Source: a bacterium (GTDB taxonomy: Bacteria > UBP15 > UBA6099). From it: a stretch of DNA of 15,773 nt. Positions 1 through 7,739 of the stretch are shown piece by piece; within the stretch, counting starts at the first letter, position 1, and the number at the start of each line of letters is the position of its first letter. The notes beneath the pieces are model-generated. The model had not been told where the DNA came from and ran no database searches. It saw only the letters and a program-made list of their open reading frames with translations. The position numbers and the translations under genes were made by a program. The stretch lies in contig JAKQBV010000021.1 in NCBI GenBank assembly GCA_029573925.1, forward strand, positions 1 through 15,773, read 5' to 3'.

Positions 1-8
1 CTCGGGGA

Positions 9-48
9 GTCAAGGGCGAGCGAAGCGAGTTCATCGAAGACCCTTGAC
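9..48. repeat. Inverted repeat GTCAAGGG...CCCTTGAC
   Basis: Positions 9-16 (GTCAAGGG) and 41-48 (CCCTTGAC) are perfect 8-bp inverted repeats separated by 24 bases. The loop itself contains the internally repetitive CGAGCGAAGCGAG. No T-run follows on either strand, so it is not a typical intrinsic terminator. It could be a dispersed palindromic repeat or an RNA hairpin at the end of a transcript outside the window. Confidence 0.45.
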
Positions 49-263
49 GCCACGTGTTCGAGGTTTAGCATCTTTTCCGTCCGGTTTCAAGTCCAGCTAT
101 ACTACATATTGGGGCTACCCACTCGTTTCCCGGATGCCCCAAACTAAAAACCTTTTTTACATAAGCCATATATTTACTGGCAAGACTATCTGATTTTCAG
201 AGATACTCAGAAAAAGTTTTTATTTCGACAATCTCTGTTGTCACAAACATATCGCCTTGCGCC

Positions 264-293
264 TTGCGCGCTGTTTTACTGTTGAGATATACT
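264..293 (+). promoter_or_regulatory. Candidate sigma-70 promoter for the DUF3604 gene
   Basis: TTGCGC (264-269) and TATACT (288-293) are separated by 18 bp, about 50 bases before the ATG at 346. The -10 matches the consensus at 5 of 6 positions, but the -35 is weak. The position fits a transcript start near 300. It is the best candidate seen in this leader, not a certain one. Confidence 0.35.
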
Positions 294-345
294 GAGCCGA
301 AGACGCAAATAAAATGACATAAGGCTAAAACAGCGGAGGCGCGCA

Positions 346-1663
346 ATGCGTGAAAAGAAGAAAAGAAAGTGGCCGGGAATAGTTTTGATATCCGTCGCGG
401 CGACTGCGGCCTCTCTTGTGGCGCTGTTCTATCTGATATGCTACGCGGCCCCGCTGATATACGCGCCGTTCCATCCGCTGGAGGTCGTCCAGAACAGGCA
501 TGACATCGAGCTGGACGGAAAGAAGTACGGATTGTACTGGGGAGAACTTCACGGGCACAGCGGGCTTTCGCCTGACGCGTTCGTCAGCGCTCCGGAGCAG
601 TATTACAGGTACGGCAAGGAAGTGGCGAAGCTGGACTTCGCGGCGCTGACCGACCATGACGCGCCGTGGGGGCTGGCGTCTGTGCCGAGCCGCTGGAAAC
701 AGGCTGTCGACGCCACCCGCAGGTGGCACGAGGACGGCGTCTACGTCGCGTTCATCGCGTACGAATGGACGAGCGGCAGCGGGCTGGACTGCATGTTCCA
801 CACGCTCAAGCGGCGCGACCGCTGGGGGTATAAGAAAGACCCTATGCATTTCGGTCACCGCAATGTTTACTATCCCGGAGACGAGGCCCCGGCGGGAGTG
901 TGCTCGGTTGATTCGCCGGACTGACACACCGGAAAAACTCTGGAAGCACCTTGAAGAATACGGGGCGATTTCCATCCCCCACCATCCTCTCGGCGGCCCG
1001 ATTTATCCTTTCAACTGGGATCGTTTCAATCCTGAATACGAGCCGGTTGTGGAGATATATTCGTGGCATGGAAACAGCGAGTGCGACGGTTGTCCGTATG
1101 AGATATATAACGCGTATAAAAACGGGAAGCATTCAGTGCGGACGCCGCTGGATGCGGGGCATCATTTCGGTTTCATCGCATCATCAGACAGCCATGACGG
1201 GTACGCCGGCAACCTGACGCGACCGCCAAGGCTGATCAAGTTCCTGCAGATGTTTTATAAGGGCAAAGCGACGCCGGGACCGGGCATCGCGGCAGTGTAC
1301 GCGGAGGAACTGAGCCGGGAGGGAATCTTCGAAGCGCTGAGGGCGAAAAGAACATACGCCGTGACTGGCGCAAGGATTGTGATGGACGTGAGGGCGAACG
1401 AGACGACATTCATGGGCGGGCGGCTGGACTCCCGGGGAGCGCCGGTCAGCGTCTCGATTTACGCTCGCGGCGTCGCCCCTCTGGAAAAAATTGAAGTGAT
1501 AAAAAACGGCGAGACCGCCGCCGTGTTCGAAGGCGACGGCGGCCCGGAGTTCAAACAGACGCACATCGACGCGCGCCGGGAGCGCGACGAGGACTACATA
1601 TACATCAGAGTCACGCAGGCCGACGGACAGATGGCGTGGTCGAGTCCGATATGGATTAAGTAA
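346..1663 (+). pseudogene. DUF3604/PHP-like membrane-anchored protein, frameshifted
   Basis: Two overlapping frames encode one protein of about 438 residues. The first part (346-924) starts at an ATG with GGAGG at 335-339, six bases upstream. It has a basic N-terminus, a membrane segment at about residues 10-36, then metal-site-like motifs GELHGHSGLSPDAF (66-79), LTDHD (101-105) and AYEW (138-141). Reading stops at TGA 922-924. Homology continues one frame over (DTPEKLWKHLEEYG, then ISIPHHP, SWHGNSE and SSDSHDG) to 1663. These His/Asp motifs are typical of DUF3604, a PHP-like family of presumed metal-dependent hydrolases with no settled substrate. One extra base (or two missing) between about 905 and 925 explains the break. 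No homopolymer is present, so a simple sequencing slip is less obvious, but an assembly error remains possible. comEC starts 50 bases downstream on the same strand. Confidence 0.75.
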
Positions 1664-1713
1664 ATAACGGCGGGTCGCGGGCGGGACGGCGGGAAAGGCG
1701 GGCGAGCAAGGTC

Positions 1714-4209
1714 ATGCCGATAATTTACGCGTTGGCCGCATCGTACGCGCTAGGCGCTCTCGCGGGCCGGTTCGTTTCGGCGCCGATGTGGCTGACATGC
1801 GTCGCGGCGCTCGCCGCCGGAGCAACGGCAGCCGCTTTCCGCTCCCGCCAATCTCTTTTCCTCTCCCTCATATGCGCGTCCGCGCTATTCGCTTCTTGGT
1901 TCTCCTATCAGGCTGACGAAGCGGTTTATCACAACGCGCCCCTCGCGCGATACCTCGAAAACCGGGACAACGAAAAACGGCTTGAAATCGCGCGCGGCAC
2001 GATATTGAGGTTCGAGCGGCGGGAGGACGGGAGCGCGGCGGCGACAATGAAGGTCGACGGAGTGCGGCTCAGCAAAGACGCGTGGCTGAGGGTCGATGGA
2101 GTTGCGGTCGCGCGATTCAGAGCGGAGGCGGCTCCCGCGCGAGACCCGGCGTTCGGCGAGATGTGGGAGTTGGAAGGATGGATGAAACCTGCGTCTCAGA
2201 TGAGCCGCGCGAGCGCCGACTACCATAGAGCGCGGGACGCGTCCGCAATGATGACAGTGGCGGAACAGGGGCGTTCAAGGCCGCTCGGAAAAGGAGACGC
2301 CGGCCTTGTGTTGTCGTCTGCCGCCTCGCTGCGCGAGAAGTTCCGCCGCGCCATCGACTCGAACGTCTCCGAACCTTACAACCTGATACTCGGCTATATG
2401 GCGCTGGGCAGAACCGGCCCGGTCGACCAAGTCATCTACGACAAGTTCCGCCGCGCCGGCGTCGTCCACGTCCTTGTCGTGTCGGGTATGCACGTCGGAA
2501 TCATGCTAGGCGCTCTGTTCATATTCGGCTTCCTGTGGAACCGCAGGCCCGTTCCAAGCTTCCTGATAATGGGAGCCGCTCTGCTCGTCTATTATTTTGT
2601 CGCCGGAGGCGGGCCGTCGATAACGCGCGCCGTCGTCATGGGCTTCGTCATGCTCGTCTCCCTTATGTTCGGGGCCGGGCGAGACTCCGGGGTATCCCTC
2701 TGCCTTGCCGCGCTTTTCGTTATGGTCGTCAACCCGTCCGCCCCGTTTCAAATCGGAACGCAGTTGACGTTTCTGGCAAGCGCGGGCGTCATCTTCATCT
2801 ATCCGGCGATGGCGGCGTTCGTCCGGGGCGGCGGACTGCCAAGAAAAATCGCCCGCTTCGCTCTCGCCTCCCTCGCGGCTCAGATGCCTTTGTTCCCCGT
2901 CCTCGCGTATCACTTCAACCAGTTCTGCGCGGCGGGGCTGGTCTCGAACGCGCTGGTCGTGCCGCTGGCCGGCGTTCTGCTTCCGGCGGACTTCCTGCTG
3001 TGCGCGGCGGGGTTGCTGCCCGGCAACATAGCTGCGGTCCCGGCGGTTCCAGCCGAGGCCCTCGCCAGACTCATGGCCGGCATAGTCGAACTCTTTGCCG
3101 CGATCCCTTTCGGCGTTGTAGACTCCGCCTCGCCCCCGCTCGCGTGGATGGCGCTGTACGGCGCGGGAGTAGTCTTGTTTACATGGACGCTTAGGCGAAT
3201 GGCGGACGGGTCGGACTTTCAGATATACGCTGGTTGGGCGGGCATTGCGGCGGTCGGGCTGACTCTTGCGGCGTGGGGCGCGCATAAACCGCCCGTCAAC
3301 GGCGTCCGCGCCGTCTTCTTCGACGTCGGGCAAGGCGACGCCTCGCTCATCGAGATGCCCGCGAGGGAAGACGGACGCGGCGTCTTCAGGCTGCTAGCGG
3401 ACGGAGGGGGCGGATGGGAAAACCCCGGCGACTCTCCCGAACCCGGCGAACGTCTCATAGGCAGGCATCTGCGGCGCGCGGGCGTTCGCAGGCTCGACGC
3501 TATCCTCCTCACACACCCCGACGCCGACCACATGAACGGCCTTCAGTGGGTCGTCAACAATATCCGCGCTGACAGGTTCATCGACGGAGCGACGCCGGCG
3601 GACATCGCATGCGAGGAAACGGGAGACCCCGGAGCGTGCCGGATGGCCGCAGCAGGCCCGCTGTACCACGCCCTCAGCCCCACACAGGCCGAGCGCTACC
3701 GCGCCCTGCTCCGCTCCGTCAAAAAGCGCGGCGTTGAATACGTCCATGTCTGCGGCGAAACGACTTTCGAGTTGCCTTCTGGCGCTCGGCTGAAAATCTT
3801 CGGACCAGACCGCTCTCTGCCTTATATGCGCAACATCTCCCGAAACAACCTTCCCCTCACCGCGCGGGCCTCGTTCCGCGACGCGTCGGCGCTTATCGCC
3901 GGAGACATCGAACGCGAAGGAGAAGAAAGGCTGGTCAGGCGGTACGGAGCCGCCCTGAAATCCGATCTCCTCAAAGCGCCGCATCACGGCAGCGTCTCAT
4001 CATCCACCGAGCAATTTCTCCACTGGGTCGCCCCGCGCGCCGTCGTGGTCAGTTCCGGCGGTCCGCGCGTCTATGGCCACCCCCATAAAGACACGCTTGA
4101 AAGATACCGCGCCGCCGCCGATGTTTTCCGCACCGACCTGCTCGGAACAGTCACATGTTTCGTTCCAGCCTCAGGAGCTGAACCCCGCTGCTCCGGCAGC
4201 GTCCGGTGA
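1714..4209 (+). CDS. comEC: ComEC/Rec2 family DNA internalization channel
   Basis: ComEC is the inner-membrane channel that takes single-stranded DNA into the cytoplasm during natural transformation. The 831-residue protein has the family layout. An N-terminal hydrophobic segment and DUF4131-like soluble domain (about 1-190) come first. The Competence membrane domain follows, with the hallmark HVLVVSGMHVGI (252-263), GGGPSITRA (298-306) and many hydrophobic helices to about residue 520. A C-terminal metallo-beta-lactamase-like domain starts at VFFDVGQGDASLIE (534-547), with the metal motif HPDADH (601-606), AGDIEREGEE (around 730) and APHHGS (about 755-760). That domain is thought to degrade the non-transported strand. 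The length is normal to slightly long. The start is the first ATG of the open frame; upstream only a poor AAGG lies very close to it. No other competence genes are in the window. Confidence 0.93.
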   Translation: MPIIYALAASYALGALAGRFVSAPMWLTCVAALAAGATAAAFRSRQSLFLSLICASALFASWFSYQADEAVYHNAPLARYLENRDNEKRLEIARGTILRFERREDGSAAATMKVDGVRLSKDAWLRVDGVAVARFRAEAAPARDPAFGEMWELEGWMKPASQMSRASADYHRARDASAMMTVAEQGRSRPLGKGDAGLVLSSAASLREKFRRAIDSNVSEPYNLILGYMALGRTGPVDQVIYDKFRRAGVVHVLVVSGMHVGIMLGALFIFGFLWNRRPVPSFLIMGAALLVYYFVAGGGPSITRAVVMGFVMLVSLMFGAGRDSGVSLCLAALFVMVVNPSAPFQIGTQLTFLASAGVIFIYPAMAAFVRGGGLPRKIARFALASLAAQMPLFPVLAYHFNQFCAAGLVSNALVVPLAGVLLPADFLLCAAGLLPGNIAAVPAVPAEALARLMAGIVELFAAIPFGVVDSASPPLAWMALYGAGVVLFTWTLRRMADGSDFQIYAGWAGIAAVGLTLAAWGAHKPPVNGVRAVFFDVGQGDASLIEMPAREDGRGVFRLLADGGGGWENPGDSPEPGERLIGRHLRRAGVRRLDAILLTHPDADHMNGLQWVVNNIRADRFIDGATPADIACEETGDPGACRMAAAGPLYHALSPTQAERYRALLRSVKKRGVEYVHVCGETTFELPSGARLKIFGPDRSLPYMRNISRNNLPLTARASFRDASALIAGDIEREGEERLVRRYGAALKSDLLKAPHHGSVSSSTEQFLHWVAPRAVVVSSGGPRVYGHPHKDTLERYRAAADVFRTDLLGTVTCFVPASGAEPRCSGSVR

Positions 4210-4327
4210 ATTGAAATCCCGGATTCGTCGATACCGCCGCCAAATTCCCCCTCCGAATGCGGCAGAAAAAAACTTGAAATTCGCCATTAATTACATACAA
4301 TAATTTCGGGCAGACATTATCCTTCCC

Positions 4328-4352
4328 GCCGCCGTTCTCCACGAACGGCGGC
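4328..4352 (+). terminator. Perfect 10-bp hairpin downstream of comEC
   Basis: GCCGCCGTTC (4328-4337) and GAACGGCGGC (4343-4352) pair perfectly around the loop TCCAC. It lies between the comEC stop and the next + strand gene. No T-run follows on either strand, so it may be an RNA-stabilising or rho-assisted end rather than a classic intrinsic terminator. Confidence 0.35.
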
Positions 4353-4375
4353 CGCCAAGACATCTTGAATTAAGC

Positions 4376-5011
4376 ATGCGAGGGACGGCGATTCACATGT
4401 TGTTCAACCGGAAAACATCCGGCAATAGAAAAGCAACTGATAAATCCGCTTCGGACGCGTTATTGCGCGAAGCCGAAACGGCCAAATTAAATCAGGCGAG
4501 TCCGCCCGCAGCGAAGAAAGTCCTTTCATCCGCAAAAAAGATCTGGGCGGCGACTATGCTCGCGGTTGTGTGTCTTGCGGCTTTCTTATTCGTCAAGGTT
4601 GAGTTCGACTACGCCGGGCAAGTCGAGAAAATACACAGGGTTCTGCAAGGCAAATGGGTTTATTATGTGCCTGAGAATGGCAAACTGACGATGTCTGTGG
4701 TTAGACCGTGCGGGATTGAGTCTATTAAATATCTGAAAGAAAACGATGGCTTTTTAATCGCCGGTTTTTTCTGGAATGACAAAGTCGATTTCAACAATCC
4801 ATATAAAAACATGCATGTTTTCGTAGCAGACAGACCGATCAAACCCGGCTCTTTAGTTCATGGGAACGACAGTCGCGTGTTGTTCGACACGGCGCGCAAT
4901 CATGCCGACCCGGTGATTGTCACCCATGTGTTCTCCAAGCATGGAAAGACATTGTATGTTATCAATGATAAAAGGCTCGACAAAATCAGAGAAAAAAAAA
5001 TATTCATGTGA
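4376..5011 (+). CDS. Hypothetical single-pass membrane protein
   Basis: I do not recognise this 211-residue protein. The first 55 residues are polar and lysine/alanine-rich. One strong membrane helix follows (about 56-73, IWAATMLAVVCLAAFLFV), then a soluble domain of about 135 residues rich in beta-type hydrophobic alternation. Topology is probably cytoplasmic N-terminus and outside C-terminus. An in-frame ATG at 4397 (MLFNRK) follows GAGGGA at 4380-4385 and is a plausible alternative start giving 204 residues; the ATG at 4376 has no visible ribosome site. The gene is AT-richer than its neighbours (AAT, AAA and TTT codons common) and lacks familiar motifs, which fits a recently acquired or fast-evolving orphan. 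It faces the glutamate synthase operon head-on, with 62 bases between the stop codons and no strong terminator. Confidence 0.6.
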   Translation: MRGTAIHMLFNRKTSGNRKATDKSASDALLREAETAKLNQASPPAAKKVLSSAKKIWAATMLAVVCLAAFLFVKVEFDYAGQVEKIHRVLQGKWVYYVPENGKLTMSVVRPCGIESIKYLKENDGFLIAGFFWNDKVDFNNPYKNMHVFVADRPIKPGSLVHGNDSRVLFDTARNHADPVIVTHVFSKHGKTLYVINDKRLDKIREKKIFM

Positions 5012-5073
5012 ATCTGAAGCATCGGTCAAATCGCATTCGCTGTTTTTATCCGCGCAAACATCGACCCGCGATT

Positions 5074-7710
5074 TTATTCCACTCCGCCTGTGGCGGCGAC
5101 AAGTTTCTTAACGTTGACTGCGCCTACTTTGCGGTAAACTTCCAGCGGCGACTTCAAGACGCCGTTCACGGTTAGCAAGTCGCGTTCTATGGAGACGCCG
5201 AACAAGCGCTCGTTTTCCCGCAGATAGGGAAGTATCAGCGCCCAGTCCGCCTCTGTGAATTTCCAGAATACTCCTCCGTTAAGCTGTTCGGAAGAAGTAA
5301 CGGAATGAGGGTCGCGCAGGTATATCGCCCCGCCCGACGCGAGGGAGAACAAGTTGCCACCGGGATACGGGCGCTTGAGCGGACGAAGGTTTCCATCGTC
5401 GTCAAACGCCAGACCGTTGACGATGGCGAATCCTCCGCCGTTGAGCGGGTCTCCTGCCATGAAGCTTTCAGCGAGGTAATCCAGACATGTTCCGTTTATC
5501 ACCACGCGGGGTTTTCCGACCGCGTTGATGAGCGGCCGTCCCGCCGCGTTGCCCATGATGTAAGCCTCAGAGCCTTTCGCGCCGTACATGAAGGTTTGTC
5601 CGACGCTGCCATAGATCACTAATTTTCCGCTTTTTGCTATCTGGCAAAGCTGGTCTTGCGCGTCGCCGTGGACGCGTATTTCGAGGCCGTCCATGCCTGA
5701 GCCGAGATAGTCGCCGACGTTGCCGTAGCAGTCTATGCGAACGCCTGTGGTGCCCGGCCCCAGCCCGACTCCGTGGAACCTTTGTCCGGTGGAGTTGAAG
5801 ACAATAAATTTTTGCCATCCGAGCCTGAAGGCGTCGATTATGATTTTCGAGTCTCTATCCTCAAGTTCTGGCTTGAATCCGGCGGCGTTGATAACGAGGG
5901 TGTCTTCCCCTGACGATGGCCCTCTGAGCGCGTCTCTAGTTTCGAACTCCAACAGTCTGTGCCTTGAAGCGCCTGAGCCTGTTATCTGAGGAACCGCCTT
6001 GAAGACAGAATCGAGAGCGCCCTGAACCACCTGCAAAACTGAGCTTCTCATCTTTGAGCCGGTCGGGTATCTCAAATCATTTAGCGTCGTAAGAGTTTCA
6101 ATCGCCGTGGAGCGCGTCGTGTCGGAAATGCGCGAATGTTCGGCGACGAGTTGCGCGAAACTTCTGACCGCGTCGTAGTTGCAGCGCGGCATCCTCTCCA
6201 TCATCGCCGAGGAGAGAGTTTCCGGGTCGCCGGCGAGAAGTTTTTCTCGAATGAATTCCACGGTCATCCCGTCGCCGTTTTCAGAGCCGATGGGCAGGCT
6301 GATATCGAGCCGCTTTTTGCCTGCGGGCGGCGCGACTTCCTTGCCGAATTTGTCCCTGCAAACGAGAGTCATGCCCTGAGACGAAGAGGCGTCTCCGGTG
6401 AGCGTGAAGCTGAAAGAACCGCCGTCTTCGCTGCTGCCGCCGCGCGCGTTCCAGTATTTGTCCGCCACCGGGCAAACCCTAGAATCTTCGGAGGCGAGGC
6501 TGCGGAGCGTCGCGTCGATAGCTTGTTTCTCAGAGCATACCAGCCCGATCTTTACTTCGCCGTCGTGTATGGCGAACACCTGCGGGCGGAGCATAGCGGT
6601 GTCCGTGATTCCGAGAAGTTGGAACCCGTTCCCTTCAAGGAGATTGCGAGCGATGATGAAGAACCACGGGCCGTCCGGAGAGCCGTGTATCTGGGCCGCC
6701 TGTATCCGGCGGTAGATTTTTTGTTTTGCAGGCGGTAGCAGATCGAAGTCCGACTCCGTCGTGGGGGCCAGCGACTCGATGATGTATTCGAGCGGGTAGC
6801 GGTACACCCTGTTCAACAGGTCGAACTCGAGAGCGGACACTTCGGTGTCCGTAAGGAATAGCGGGCGAATGTTGCGCTGTTTGAGGTATTCCGAGACGGA
6901 AAAGTAATTGGCGAAGTCGCCGTTGTGAACAAGGGCTTCGTGCATGCCGATGAAGGGGTGAGCGCCCGCCGGATGCCACACGCGCCCTCTGGTGGGATAT
7001 CTCTGGTGGGCAATCCACACGTGCGCCTTAAAATCGTTAAGCTTGTAATACTCGACCGCTTCCTCGGCGTATCCGACTATCTTGAGAATCATCATATTTT
7101 TGCCGTGCGACAGCACGAACGCCTGTTTCTCTCCGAGCGCTGCGTAGAATTCAGTATTTATCCGGTACGAGTTCTGGTATACGAACTCGTCCTCTATCCT
7201 GTCGCGCTCAAGCGATTCGAGGTTGTTGGCGACGGCGAAGGCGTTCAACACGGATGGCTTCACCCTAACGAAATATCTGCGCACCTGAGGCGGTTGAACC
7301 AGAAGAGACGGCATGTCCCGCCAGTCGGCAATCGAATCTATACTCCCCTCGGATGCGATGTCGAAATTCGGGCGGAGGTATTTGCTTTCGAGAGATTCTA
7401 CGCACGACGGGTCGATCGCGGCAATCAACAGGAGATAGTGAGTGTCGAGGACTTCGCGGGAGACGCCGAGTTGATCGGGAGAGAGTCCGACCGCCGCGAT
7501 CCCCCCGCCTTTGCCGTTGCCCCTGTTGTGCATCTGCACTGAAGGAGCGTGTATGTGTCGCCCGGCGACAGGGATCGAACAAGCGAATCCTGTTACGCCG
7601 CATCCGCCCTCCTCCTCCACCTTGTCCGCCTCCCGGCGGGGAGCAGCGTCAGAAATCGCGCGCCTGCTCTCAAGTATCCTTGCTGCCATGTTTTCATTGT
7701 CGTTTCTCAT
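5074..7710 (-). CDS. Glutamate synthase subunit: class-II glutamine amidotransferase fused to GXGXG domain
   Basis: This 878-residue protein carries the outer parts of glutamate synthase without the central FMN domain. The N-terminal Ntn amidotransferase domain (37 to about 440) has the expected nucleophile Cys37 in GGCGVTGF, preceded by a 36-residue propeptide, plus HQRYPTRG (235-242) and HNGDF (262-266). It hydrolyses glutamine to release ammonia. A linker follows. The C-terminal GltB/FwdC-like GXGXG beta-helix (about 600-800) contains GVGLGPGTTG, GNVGDYLGSGMDG, GSVGQTFMYG and GNAAGRPL. The start at 7710 is preferred over an ATG at 7743, because AAGGA lies seven to eight bases upstream and the leader matches two sister genes. 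It is the last gene of the operon, 29 bases after the FMN subunit, which it presumably binds. Archaea often encode these two domains separately; here they are fused. Confidence 0.88.
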   Translation of the reverse strand: MRNDNENMAARILESRRAISDAAPRREADKVEEEGGCGVTGFACSIPVAGRHIHAPSVQMHNRGNGKGGGIAAVGLSPDQLGVSREVLDTHYLLLIAAIDPSCVESLESKYLRPNFDIASEGSIDSIADWRDMPSLLVQPPQVRRYFVRVKPSVLNAFAVANNLESLERDRIEDEFVYQNSYRINTEFYAALGEKQAFVLSHGKNMMILKIVGYAEEAVEYYKLNDFKAHVWIAHQRYPTRGRVWHPAGAHPFIGMHEALVHNGDFANYFSVSEYLKQRNIRPLFLTDTEVSALEFDLLNRVYRYPLEYIIESLAPTTESDFDLLPPAKQKIYRRIQAAQIHGSPDGPWFFIIARNLLEGNGFQLLGITDTAMLRPQVFAIHDGEVKIGLVCSEKQAIDATLRSLASEDSRVCPVADKYWNARGGSSEDGGSFSFTLTGDASSSQGMTLVCRDKFGKEVAPPAGKKRLDISLPIGSENGDGMTVEFIREKLLAGDPETLSSAMMERMPRCNYDAVRSFAQLVAEHSRISDTTRSTAIETLTTLNDLRYPTGSKMRSSVLQVVQGALDSVFKAVPQITGSGASRHRLLEFETRDALRGPSSGEDTLVINAAGFKPELEDRDSKIIIDAFRLGWQKFIVFNSTGQRFHGVGLGPGTTGVRIDCYGNVGDYLGSGMDGLEIRVHGDAQDQLCQIAKSGKLVIYGSVGQTFMYGAKGSEAYIMGNAAGRPLINAVGKPRVVINGTCLDYLAESFMAGDPLNGGGFAIVNGLAFDDDGNLRPLKRPYPGGNLFSLASGGAIYLRDPHSVTSSEQLNGGVFWKFTEADWALILPYLRENERLFGVSIERDLLTVNGVLKSPLEVYRKVGAVNVKKLVAATGGVE

Positions 7711-7739
7711 AGCGGTTTCCTTTCTATATGCCGCCTGGT

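Larger units (their letters stand above)
1..345. other. Gene-free left edge with AT-rich promoter region
   Basis: No convincing complete gene lies here. The first 60 bases are GC-rich and form a hairpin (listed separately). The rest is AT-rich and looks like the promoter and leader of the + strand gene at 346. A short direct repeat of CGCCTTG lies near 254-267. A minus-strand frame opens with an ATG at 71-69 and runs off the left edge; it is too short (23 codons) to call a gene. Confidence 0.5.

Noticed and set aside
2506..3333. Minus-strand 275-codon open frame
   Set aside because: It lies wholly inside comEC on the opposite strand, is extremely Arg/Asp/Gly-rich and has no family character; it is a GC-rich shadow.
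4151..4363. Minus-strand 70-codon open frame after comEC
   Set aside because: It overlaps the comEC end and the hairpin; no start signal or family similarity.
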